A DNA stretch of 64,000 bases from Dipetalonema caudispina (taxonomy: Eukaryota; Nematoda; Chromadorea; Rhabditida; Onchocercidae). The DNA lies in the NCBI GenBank assembly GCA_013365325.1, contig JABVXV010000307.1, forward strand, positions 1-64,000, written 5' to 3'. The number at the start of each line of letters is the position of its first letter. Within the stretch, counting starts at the first letter, position 1. The notes beneath the pieces are model-generated. The model was not told the DNA's origin and ran no database searches. It saw nothing but the letters and a program-made list of their open reading frames with translations. Shown here one piece after another: positions 52,544 through 64,000 of this stretch. Position numbers and translations under genes: made by a program.

Positions 52544-55500
52544 AAACGAAAATAGAAAATAAAATGAAAAGTAAAAAGACAAAAAAGAAAGAAATTAGAA
52601 AAGGAAGAAAATAAAAATCAACGAGGCAAGAAAATAAAAAAATCAAAAAAAGGCAGAAAAAGATTATAAAAGGATCGTAAAAAGAAAAAATAAATTTAAA
52701 AAGTGAAAATGCAACTTTTGGAATTTTGAAAAAAAATTTTTTGATTTTTCGAATCTCCTTTTGAAGTTTTTCAAATTCTAAAATAAATTTTCGGGTTTTT
52801 GAATTCTTTTCTTAGTTTTTGAAATACATTTTCGGATTATTAAAGTCTTTAAATTTTTTGAAAGTTTTGGAACTTTTAAACCTTTTAACTTTCTTCGAAT
52901 GTCCGACTTAGTTTTTTGAATTGTTTGAACTTCGAATCTTATCTTCGAATTTTTCGAGTTTTTAAAATATTTGGAGTCTTTTTAAAATTTCTTGATGTCT
53001 AGAAATTTTCTCTGTCCTTTTAAACTTTGATTTTCCTCTTATTACTTCAATTTAGAATTTTTGATTTTTTTGAAATTTTCTGTAAATTATTTTAACTTTG
53101 TTTTTCTTGTATTTTTTTCCAGCTACTGTTGTTGATGCATGCCATTTTTGTAGTATGACTAAATCGTATACTTTTTTTGTTAATCTCACTTGTTGGATAA
53201 TGCTTCGAATTACTTTTAGTTACTGAACCTTTTTCTGTTAATTCGTTTTCTTCATGTATTTTTGTTACTTTTATTTACTGCATGCTTTTTATTAATTTTT
53301 CTAACCCTATACTTCTTTCCAACCACTTGTACCTGTTGATGCATGGCTTTTTTGTAGTTCCACTATTAACATGTTTTCTTTTTGTTAATCTCATTCGCCG
53401 GATAATGTTCCTGACTGTTTGCAATTATCGAATCTTTTTTGTTAATTTTATTTTTTACATGCATTCCGGGTTGCACTTATTTATTGCTGTAAAAAAATAA
53501 AAGATTTAAATCGAAATTTTGGAACATTTTGCACATTAGCGAGATGATATTTATGATGTGATATAAGCGATGCAATTATGACAATTTGATTTAAACGTTC
53601 AAGTTTGATTATATCTACGATCATATCACGTCAAAACCACGAAAATTTCCTCCGATCTGTCAAGTCAGATGACGCCAGTTTGCATCACTTACAATACTTC
53701 CATATATATCAGCACAATCGCAATGTTTATCATTGTATAACAGTGTTTTGTTGTTCCGCTAACGTACAGGATGTTTTAAAATTTTATATGAAACCGTAAT
53801 AGTTCTGGACTCAAACATTCAATTAGCTCAAATTGGATAATTAAATGGATGAGTGTAATTGTTTCATTCTTCTGTTATTGTCATGTAGATCATCATAATT
53901 TATTATTTCAATTATGAAATGAATATTCCACTATCCCAAATTGTTTATACTTTTTCAAATTATATGAAAGAAAACTGAATTACACTTTAATTGTAGCTGA
54001 TATTATGAGATGTGTGTTAAGTATTTCCAATAAAGTGATGGAAAAAACTATGAAAAAATGGTGACATACACCTATGAAACAAATACCTATATCCATACTT
54101 TCTCTACAATAACCACTTTTCTAATTTTGAATATCAATCATACTTCAGTTAGTTTGTTCGTTTGAAATACAAATTTTGCTCGGCTCGGAAATTTGTTGCA
54201 TTGGCTTACTGAATAAATTATTTTTTCAATTTCTATTCTTTTTGTGTCTTTCTAAAAAAATTAAATAATCGAAATTACTTGAGAAATTATTTAATCTAGC
54301 AATTTCTTGATGAATTGTTACTTTCTTTAATGTTCATGCAAAATTTTTTATGATCACACTCTTTCTATGTGTATTTCAGATCGAGGAATTACTTACATTC
54401 TCCTACATCCTTCCATTTCTATTCCTTCAAAAATTTCAATTTTTGAATTAACTGAAGCTTTTTTTGAATGAATTCTTTTGTTCCAACATTCTTATGGCTT
54501 CCGATGTCTATTTGTATTTGATGCTTTCACTTTTTAGTTCAATTGTCGCGTCATTTTTGGTACAACAAGTCGTCACAGAAATCTTTGCCAAGTATTCTAA
54601 ATTATGTCTCTTTTCTTGGAAGTATTTCTGCTTACAATTGCAATTTAATATATCGAAGTTCGAAATCCGGTTTGAAGATTTTGGTAAAAAAATTCAGTGA
54701 TTCTCAGAATTGCTTATCTACTTATAATGTTGTTAATAAATGACTAGAATTTTATCGTTTTCGTGCCATAACAAACACTTCCAATAAATTTCTGAATGCA
54801 GGCTGGGCGATAATACTCGAAAAATTGGTTGAATGTATCCAATCATATAAAGCAAAAGTGTCACGACTAGGCTTCTGTTTCTGTTGTGAGTTTTCAGCAT
54901 GGAATTCATTTAACTGGAGGAAAGGCCCTATGATACGATACTTGCCTTTTATTTATTTATTTACTTTTTTTTTGTCATTTTTCTCCACTCAAATAGTATG
55001 CCTAACGATTTCTACGTTGGATTTTGAGAAGTTGAAATTACTTCATTCCCATTGTTCAGGATTTGAAACTAACAAAGCGTTAAAAATATCAATTTCGTAA
55101 CAAATTAGACATTCAAATTTTTATTTCGTTACTTATTTCCTTGATTAGAATTTCGTATGGAAATAATATAAATTTTCTCGTCTTTTTCAGATCGCTCGTT
55201 TGAAAATATTAAATTTCAGTAATTCAAAGATTTTTTTGCAATTCAGTTTCTTAATCCTACCGCTCTTTTGCATTGCTTAATTATTTGTATTTGATACTCT
55301 TTTTGTGTGTATTATGTACTTCATTATTGAGTTTTACTAATTTATATATTTATTTATTTTTTGTTGATGATCGTTTATAAAATAAAGTCAAAAAGTATGT
55401 TCTTGCACATCTTCTAGCAATTAAAGAAACTACTGAATAGGTGTTTAAAGGATTTCAAAGCAATTTTGAAAAGGGAATATATTGATGAAGATTTTGTACG

Positions 55501-56234
55501 AATGATGTTAAATTATTGCTTGAAAATGGGGCAAACAAACTGAAATATCATTATTGGAATTTGTCATTCCTTTAAAAAAATTGTTTTAATGTTAACTTGA
55601 ACTTGAAATAACTGTGTAATCATCTTTGTATGCCAATTACAGTTGTAATATTTGCCTGTGAAGGGCGAAAAATTGAATTGCACATCATAAAACAAAAGAA
55701 TTTTCATCGGACAAGTTCGTTCTATTAGTCATTCTATACTTACATAAATTGCAAAGAAGATAAAAAACTCTTTTTAATGGAAAAACGGAAATTTCTAAAC
55801 TGATTCAAACCAGAGCATAAAACAAATATTAATATCTTGAGAAATTTTTTAGATACATTATAAAATGTAACATCGAAATAAGTTATTGTAGCCAATTAAA
55901 AGAGACATTATGTAAATTATGCTGAAAGTAATTAAACTATTTGATTAAATAAACAAATAATTTCATTAGACTAAAAGTTACATTTTTTGGCTTTTCATTT
56001 GTATTGAAATATCGAAACTAAGACTGTTGAAATTAAATTTTGTAATGTTTAAAATTGTTGAATTCTGCTTTACGGTAAATACTCCAGTCATCTTCACTTT
56101 GTTTACATATATTGAAGAGTTATTCAATACATCGTGCTTATTCTTCAGGTTTTGATTTCTTCCATCTACTTCTAAACTTCATTACAATCTTTTTTCCTCG
56201 AACAATGTTAGTAAAACGCTAAATATCTTATCCT
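52544..56234. other. AT-rich intergenic region with diverged tandem repeat
   Basis: The part at 52730-53120 is a low-complexity run of TTTTCGAATTTTTTG-like words. At 53132-53500 lies a diverged two-copy tandem repeat. A frame at 54801-55100, opening after a possible AG at 54800, gives a Cys- and Phe-rich sequence with no recognised similarity. No gene is called. Confidence 0.5.
53132..53500. repeat. diverged ~204-bp tandem duplication
   Basis: Two units start with TTGATGCATG at 53132 and 53336. They share in order TTTTGTAGT, TTTTTGTTAATCTCA, GGATAATG, a TTTTTTGTTAAT block and a Tyr-like TTTATT end. Similarity is roughly two-thirds by eye, so the duplication is old. Confidence 0.65.
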
Positions 56235-56324
56235 TTGATTATATTCATATTTCCACACTTCCGCAAATCTTCTAATATTGTCCATTTAGGCTTAGCTAAC
56301 GTTCTGCGCATTTTTGCATGCCAA

Positions 56325-59300
56325 ATGTTATTTATTTATTTGTTGTTAACTTTGATGACAAACTTCGTATCCGCCAGCAATGATGAAAAGCAATTATATT
56401 CTGATTTGCTAACTAACTACAATGTATTAGAACGACCCGTAAGCGATTCGAATACTCCATTAGTTATCAAAATGCGACTTTTTCTGCAACAAATTGTTGA
56501 CGTTGATGAGAAAAATCAAGTGGTCCAAATTAATGCATGGATCCGATATGCAAGTTATTTTCTCTACCATAAAAACAATTAAAAAATTTTTGTAAAAAAA
56601 TTTTTGTTCCATATTTTTCAAAAATTCACAAAATTTTGTTTAAAAAATGTTTCGAAGATTTGGCTTAAACGAAACCTAACGTAAATTCGTTATTCTAATT
56701 TTTCATCGAAATTCGATATATTTTTAAAATTTATCGTAAGATTGGAGGTAGTATAAAAAGTTAAAGATTTTATTTCTAATTTTTATGTCAATTTTTTCTT
56801 CCTAATTAACAGATTTGGGAGGATTACAAGCTAAAATGGGACCCTCGAGAATATGGTGGAATCAAGGATTTGCATTTTCCAGGTGACAATGCACGAATAT
56901 GGAGGCCTGATATATTATTATATAACAGGTCCTATTGTTGGATTTCTTTCATGGAGAAGTGACGAGTTTCAAATCTTTAAATTTAATATTTAAGAATACA
57001 ATGCGTTGGAAACCAAAAAGTTCACATTGTACTCAAGATTTTTGCAATGTCAATTTGAATGGCATAGAAAAAAATTTGGAAAAAAAGTTAAAATGAAAAC
57101 TGAAAAACTTTCTGGTATTTTCCCATCTTTTTTTTATAGTGCTGATGATAATTTTGATTCAACTTTCAAAAGCAATTTATTAGTATATAGTAACGGCGAA
57201 GTGAATTGGATACCACCCGGTATTTTGAAATTCAGTTGTAAATTGGATATTACCTGGTTCCCGTTTGATGATCAGATTTGTGGGCTAAAAGTAAGTATTG
57301 TATTCTGGCTAATTATAACTACTCTTCCACATCATTAATCGTAGAATACTGGAAAAATTGATCAATAATAAAAAATTGCTAGAACTTTTATACGTTTTCT
57401 TAATTAAAAACTAATTAATTTTCTTCAACTTTTTGAAAATGTCCAAAAAAAATTTTCTGAATAAAATATCCATGACAAAGAAAGCCTAGAATAATTACAT
57501 TCCGTGTCAGAAGTAGCCACAGCGTACAGTTAACAGAATCAAATAGGTAATACTGTTCTTATTATTATTAGTGACAAACATTACTTACATGACAAAAAAA
57601 AAAATTGCAGTTTAAATTTTGAATTATATCGAATCAATCGATACATCTTTAAACTTTATACATTTTATTAAAAATATATCAAGCACATCTGTATATATAA
57701 AAGTTTTTTTTTTTACCATAAATACTCCATTTGACTACTACTAGTTTATTTATAGTTTGGTTCATGGACACATAATGGATTTGCAATAGATTTGCAAATT
57801 GATGCTGATGATAACAATTCAAGTGATATTTTATTTAATTACTTAATTTATCACTGAAATATTATTACATTTTCTTCAATAATCAATTTCATCCTTTCTC
57901 GTAGATGCTGCAAGAAATGTTATGCTATGGTTGCTAAAACCACCAAAAGAAATGCAGAAAGAAGTATCATTTAATGATTAATTAAGACAAATCTTTTTCA
58001 GTCAATTATTTACTTCAACAGCAAATGAAAAGAAATATATTAATACAATAATACGCTTTGTACCATCCTTCATTTATCAATTTATTTTCATTACTTAAGC
58101 ACATCAAATGGATATCAGTGATTATGTAGTAAACGGTGAGTGGGATTTGATCGCAACACCTGCCGTACGTAATGTTAAACATTTCGTATGCTGTCCGGAA
58201 CCCTATCCAACGATTACATTCTATATGCATATCCGTCGTAGAACTTTATATTATGGTATGTTCATTAATTAATGCTAGATCACAATCACAAGATATGAAT
58301 AATTATAATGGATGTATATTGCTACCATAATATTTACTAATTCAATCCTAATTTTTAATCGATAGCATTCAAAAAAATAAATTTTTTAATTTTTCATTTC
58401 TCTTATTTTCTCAATTTTTTATTTTTTATCCCTTACATCATTTTTATTAAAAATCAAATTTGCTCAAAATATTTCAAGAAATTCAAATTATTTTAACTAT
58501 ATCCGAACAAAAATGAAACAATGAAAAAATTTAAGTAAAATTTTAAAATTCTCATTTTTTAAGGTTTCAATTTGTTAATACCAAGCTTACTAATTTCATT
58601 GATGACTATGCTTGGTTTTACATTACCGCCAGATGCCGGAGAAAAAATTACATTAGGTTTGATTCCATGTAACACTTTTATTCCGAATCTTATTAAATCG
58701 TTTTTTTTTTTGATGCAATGATCAAATAATTTCCGAATTTCAGATTAAATTTTCAACACAGTTTAAGATTTCGAATTAGCAGGACTTTCAAAATTTGATA
58801 ATGTATTAGTTTAAATTTATAAGTTGCATAATATACGTTTATTTGATAAATTATTTGCAGAAATTACAATTTTACTGTCCATCGTATTCTTTTTGAGTAT
58901 GGTTGCTGAAATGACACCACCAACAAGCGAAGCTGTACCATTAATCGGTTCATTTCACTTTTTTTCTATTTCATCCCACTTTTTTTTCTTTTTTTTTATA
59001 CAAATTTCCTCACAGAAACTAAAGAATTGAAGGATTAAGGGATTGGTGATCCATTTATCTATTATCATCTACGATATCATTATGATATCCTGTTAACAAA
59101 CCTATTAACTCATTCTTCTCTAATAATAATCATTATTCAGGAGTATTTTTTTCATGCTGTATGTTGGTTGTATCAGCATCCGTTGTTTTTACCGTCGTCG
59201 TACTCAATTTACATTTTCGAACGCCTGAAAGTCACATTATGACGCCACTTGTATTTCTTCCGTTTTTTTTTTACATCTCTTTTTTTTTTTGGAAATAACT

Positions 59301-60014
59301 GTTTTTCTGTTAATGAAACTAATCAAAGCAATCAATATTTTCGATTATTCAATATTTAATAGAGAGAGAGCAAAAAAAAAAAAAAAAAAGAAAAATTGAA
59401 AAATACTATTTCAAGGTTCGACGGATATTGCTGGAATGGCTTCCATGGTTATTAATGATGTCACGTCCTGGTACTACATATAGTTGTGGTGAAGCATTAA
59501 TGGATTCGGAAACAAGTAGTAGAACGAAAGTAGATGATTACAATCCGATTGATGAAGGTATTTTATCCGGAAGGAATGCTTCTGATGCACAAATTTTATT
59601 GCTTCATCAGCTTTATTTGAAATTAAAACAGGTATTATTGTTTTATATTTAAAGAGTTTTAACCTTTGTGATTTTGATACTGATTGAAGCCAAAGAAATC
59701 AATTAGATTAGATTATGAATTATTGTGTTTAATATCAGATCATTTATTATCATTGGTTCATACTTGATATGATATGAGAAATTTTTGTAACCACTTATAA
59801 GTTGCCGTATTTAGACGAAAGGATTTGATACTTTTTCCTTTTTTCTTTCCAGATCAGTGATCAAATGATGGAAGACAAAGAATCAGACCGTTTGCAAAAT
59901 GACTGGAAATTTAGTGCAATGGTTGTTGATCGGGCATGCCTTATTTGTTTCTCATTATTTATCACACTATCAACATCTCTTATCATACTTAGTGCTCCAC
60001 ATTTAACTGTATAA
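56325..60014 (+). CDS. nicotinic acetylcholine receptor alpha-type subunit (ACR-16 group)
   Basis: This is a Cys-loop ligand-gated cation channel subunit. Exons: 56325-56549, 56813-56928, 57140-57290, 57756-57822, 58100-58255, 58564-58656, 58861-58947, 59141-59250, 59416-59631 and 59853-60014, giving 460 residues. The start at 56325 opens a signal peptide ending VSA and lies after a T-rich AG at 56289; an in-frame ATG at 56235 would add 30 residues. Visible: [15 protein letters not shown]; Cys-loop [15 protein letters not shown] (about 147-161); GEWDLIATP; vicinal Cys-Cys (about 216-217), which makes it alpha-type; M1 (239-258); M2 with GEKITLEITILLS; M3; a short M3-M4 loop; and [10 protein letters not shown] before M4 (433-455). 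The [20 protein letters not shown] and [15 protein letters not shown] segments are typical of nematode ACR-16 and its relatives. Intron 1 uses a GC donor (TAT/GCAAGT). The join of exons 4 and 5 is the least certain. Confidence 0.93.
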
Positions 60015-63000
60015 ACATTTTCAATATTCTCATTTTTTCTTTCTTTGAGAAAAAAACACACTGAACTAATAGGAAATTATTTTTTTTAAATTTTGATTTT
60101 AATAATTTTTACTATAAACATCAAATGACTGTATGCAAAAATAATGCAATCAAAAACGATCAGTAATGTAATTTTTTTTCATTTATTGATTAAATCTATG
60201 TTGTTACTGTATTTCCTCTTTTCTTTCATGATAAACTTTATTTTTATCAAAGATATGAACAGGTGGTCAAAAAATTAAAGTGATAACGAGAAGTAAAAAA
60301 ATGTTTGTATAAATGAGCGCTTAAGATGGAAGTAATTTTTAATCAACTTATTTCATTTCATGTTTTGTCTTATTTTTGAAAATTTCTGAAATTGCAAAAG
60401 AAATTGCATTATTTTCTTTGATTAATTTTCAAGCACTAATAAGCAATTAATTGTTCAACCAATTAAGTTAATAAAAATTAGCAAGTAAGTAAATTTTCAG
60501 CAAATCATTAAATTAAAATATGCATGAGTGATTTAAACATATTTTATTACTCTCATCAATCCAAAAAATAACGGTGTAAATATTTGAATGATCAAACTTT
60601 TTTTCTCTCTAAAAATAATTCAATTTTTACCCATTCAAGAAAGTCAGAATTATTTTGAATGAGTACTTATAAGGAAATTATCTTTTTAAGAATTTTTTTA
60701 TTGCAAACTGAGTTTTCAGCAATTCAAAAGTTTAATAGTATTCGTATCACAATGGTTACAATTATCCCGAAGGATGATGTTATTAAAATAATTTTCGAAT
60801 ATTTTTTTGAAAATTTCAATTACAGTTCGTATTTTGAATAAGAAATTGTCGAAATTTTTGGCACAATGTATGTTAAAAATTTCCAAAGGGTACTCAATGA
60901 TGAATGAATGCATATTGGCAGTATTTCGAATATTTATCAAAGATTTTTTAAATTCTTAACTTTCGCATATTCAAACCTTTTACAGTTTAAAGTATTTTTT
61001 TCGACTATTCAAATATTTCTTTTAGTGCAAGCTATTCAGTTTAAAATTGTTGTTATAGAATTTCGCTTCAAATTTTAATTTATGATGATGTAATTTTTGG
61101 AAATCGTTCAGTTTCTGCATTCAGCATAATCACTATTATGGAATTCATGAAAATATTTGCTGTTAATCATCATCATCATCATCATTATTGTTATTCATTA
61201 CATTTTTTAATCATCGTCGTCTTTTGCATTCATTGGTAATTAAACCCCGAAATTTGAATTTGTATTCAATTTAATGAATGATCTTCTCAATTTTAACCAA
61301 AACTTAATTATCTGAGGTGTTTGAATAAAAACCAAGGGAAGCCTAATTAACGGATAATTCAAACTAGGCCCATATATTAAATTATCGTAATAGTGGCTAT
61401 GCATCATTTTGGAAAAAAAATGCTGACTTAACGGATGATTCCAATTAGGCTCGAAATCACCTTTGTATTTAAATACCAAAGGATGATATTATTACAAATT
61501 TATGTGTGAAATTTGATATGAGATGAATTAAAATCGTAACTTAAACATGAAACACTTTTTTTTTTGTTGCAGAATAAGTTCTTGAATTTTATTTGAAATG
61601 TGGAGGGCATATACGTTAAGCATTCTTACAACACGTACTTCAAGTGAAAAAGATTCAAAATTTGCGTTACAAAGTTTCTCGTCACATATCATCAAAAGGA
61701 AAACATTAAATGTAACTAACTAACAACCATAAATGTTGATCGATTATTTTTTGCACCACTTTTAGAATTGCTGAAATTCCTTCCTCAATTTCAGATTATC
61801 TGAATGAATCATCAAAAAGTACCACAATAAGTCAACATATTACTTTGTCCACTTAATTTCGATTTCGCAATTTCTGAATCATAAATTTGAAGAATTTCAT
61901 TGTTTTGTTTCTGAATGTGATATTTTTCAGTTACAAAATTTTGACTTGAAATTAAATTAATAGGCAAGGGTAGTGAACCCATTCGGATTCATTTTTTTTT
62001 TTTTTAAATAACAAAAAGTAATACTTGTAGTTAAAAATCATAATAGAGATCAGATCGAAATTGAGTTATTAATTTACCGATTACGGTTTTAAAATTGCAA
62101 CTGAATTTCGGAATTAGCATCTATAAATTACAAAACTAACAATTTATTAAGAAAATGTGCAAAACATTATCAAAAATCACTTGTAAATAAAAATTTTAAC
62201 AAAGTTGTAAAGAAAAACAAAAACAATTTCAATATGCAAATTCACTAACCTTTACATTAACCAAAAATATTGTAGGGAAATTAAATTTCTTTTTTGGAAA
62301 AATATAAAATTCCACCAAAATTCAACACGTATTCATTCACGCTAATCCATCTAAGTAATTCCATGATTTCTTTTTTCACTGAGTTCATAGAATTAAAAAT
62401 ATCGGTCAATTTAAAATTAACATATTTATTAAATGCTTTCATGTCAAGTCCTTCTAGTATGCAAATTTCACAATTACATAGCGATTTCAATCTATACTTC
62501 CTCGTATTACATAATTTATGCGAATATATATTCCTCATTATCATGAAAGTTGATGAAATCATTGAGCAAAAAAGGCTTGGCTCTTATCTCTTCAATCTTG
62601 TTAAATCAGTCAAGGAATACAAAATTTTCTATCTAATCTAAAAATGTGATCTTTCTGATTGATAAAAGAAGTTTATGGTGTTAATTGCCAAATCTTTCAT
62701 CTCTATCATTTATTAATTAGAAAGAATATGAAAAAATTTTTTTTTCTTTGAATATAATTTCCACATATTATGTAAACTTCGAGACTTTCAATTTTTTAAT
62801 TGATATTTCGAAAATTTTCTAGCTGTTTGGAATATTATCAAAATTTCTTTATTGTAACTGAAAGATAAGTGTTTCAACTTGATAAATGTATGCAGGAAAT
62901 GAATGATTCTATGCATTTGAAGTGTGAAATCATCATTGAAAATTTTCAAAATCATTAAGTGTTGAGAAATAATACAATTTAAAATCGGTGTAAAATCAAT

Positions 63001-64000
63001 ATTTACATTTGAACCGTAACTACCAACTTTTTAGATAACAGCAGAAAAGTGAATTTAGTTGCAATAATTAATCTTTCACGAAGGAAACAAAAAAAAAAAA
63101 AAAAGAGAAAAAAAAAGGAAAATGAAATGTTATTGGAAATAAATGTGAAAAAAAAAAGTGAAATTTTTGTGCTGAAATCATTATTAACGGAAAGTGACAG
63201 TTTCCTCCAGTTTGCTACTTTTTATTGCATATCAATCCTAAGCGGTAGAAATTTTGAAAAAAAATGAAGCAGACAAATTTACATCACATTTTTTCTTTTT
63301 CGAAATATGATGCTTACTCTCTCATTCTTCTTGTTAGTCTATTCAAGTTTGAACTAACCTTTAATTAAACAAATATTTATTTTACTCTCTGCTAAATATT
63401 TTCCTTTATCCAAATTTTACTCTTATTCATTCATTCAATTGCTTATTTTATCAATTAACTAGATAGTATTTTATGACAAATTAATGAGAAAAGTTAATAA
63501 ATTGAAAAGCTAATTTTATTTACCAATTCTTTTTTTTTTCCTTTCCTCATCTTAAAGCAAAAAAAATGCCTTTATACTATTCCCAAATAATTTTCCTACT
63601 AATTTTATTCATTCGCCTTCATAGTTCATATACTTATTTTCTAATTATGTTGTTTATATTTACAAATATTAATTTGTATTTGAAGATTTCATGTCGAAGT
63701 GAAGCGAAGTTAAGTACGAAAACAATAAAAAATTTAAGAAAGTATCATCAGGTATAATTCGAAATAACGCTAAAGTTAGGTGATAAAACAGATAAATTAA
63801 GTATTAACACAAAGTTTGGTAATAAAGCTAACATCCGATAATAAGAAATGTAAGTATTAACAGAAAGTTAAATAATATTGCTAACGTTAGATGATAAAAA
63901 AAGTAAATGAGTAATTAATACAAAGTTAAATAATTACGTATAACAAATAGTTTATGTTTCAGTCAACTTTTTTTTTTGCTTTATTTATTATAAAAAGTTA
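60015..64000. other. AT-rich region to the window end, no gene seen
   Basis: After the receptor 3' end no exon chain was found. Overlapping frames on both strands at 62281-62641 are open for 93 and 115 codons but have no recognised similarity. An (ATC)n microsatellite lies at about 61168-61183. A 23-bp imperfect direct repeat (TTAACGGAT.ATTC.AA) occurs near 61348 and 61428. A degenerate tandem repeat occupies 63769-63938. Confidence 0.5.
63769..63938. repeat. degenerate tandem repeat, three units of 53-58 bp
   Basis: Units start with GCTAA at 63769, 63827 and 63880. Each contains a GATAA word, then AAGTATTAACA or a variant, then AAAGTT(A/T), then AATAAT. Another unit may continue toward the window end. 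Confidence 0.65.

Noticed and set aside
57903..57981. Possible extra exon in the receptor gene after TTTCTCGTAG
   Set aside because: It would disrupt the join between the loop after FGSWTHNGF and the GEWDL block; the flanking exons already join in phase.
62281..62641. Overlapping open frames of 93 and 115 codons on both strands
   Set aside because: Antisense to each other, AT-rich, without similarity or splice context.

Overview
The window looks like nuclear chromosome of a parasitic nematode, most likely a filarial or other spirurid worm. The DNA is very AT-rich and full of poly-A and poly-T tracts. Genes are split by many introns of about 0.1-0.8 kb with short T-rich acceptors ending in AG. 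Several first exons have a T-rich AG just before the start codon, as expected where a spliced leader is added. The proteins are animal proteins with nematode character: an ACR-16-like nicotinic receptor subunit, a tandem-repeat galectin and Ly6-type secreted proteins. Species is not settled from sequence alone.

Layout. 1-197: broken end of a C2H2 zinc-finger gene. 3162-5164: a BEL/Pao LTR-retrotransposon fragment in which the second LTR is inverted. 7519-7676: a small hairpin, possibly a MITE. 9245-11837 (-): Na+/K+-ATPase beta-subunit-like gene, divergent from 12645-15054 (+), Rab2. 19272-20533 and 25513-26880 (+): two tandem paralogues of mitochondrial pyruvate carrier subunit 2. 28016-29788 (+): MPHOSPH6/MPP6-like exosome cofactor. 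32149-34119 (+): two neighbouring secreted or GPI-anchored Ly6-like proteins, followed at 35233-35931 by a small secreted six-cysteine peptide. 37082-40284 (+): microsomal-type epoxide hydrolase. 41501-43998 (-): two-domain galectin, tail-to-tail with the hydrolase. 43999-50990: no gene seen. 51000-52540: a GC-richer stretch that looks coding but is broken across frames, containing a 100-N gap flanked by identical 121-bp ends. 56325-60014 (+): alpha-type nicotinic acetylcholine receptor subunit of the ACR-16 group. The rest is AT-rich intergenic DNA with local repeats.

The genes do not form one pathway. The two pyruvate carriers are a clear local duplication. The two Ly6-like genes and the Cys-rich peptide form a small run of secreted or surface proteins. 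I rebuilt exon models by hand from reading frame, splice sites and phase; where phase closes through every exon, as in Rab2, MPC2, MPP6, epoxide hydrolase, galectin and receptor, the models are strong. The main surprises are the inverted-LTR element, three non-GT splice donors (two in the hydrolase, one in the receptor), a galectin whose first domain has lost its sugar-binding residues, a strong G-quadruplex motif in AT-rich DNA, and an assembly gap that is probably a false duplication.
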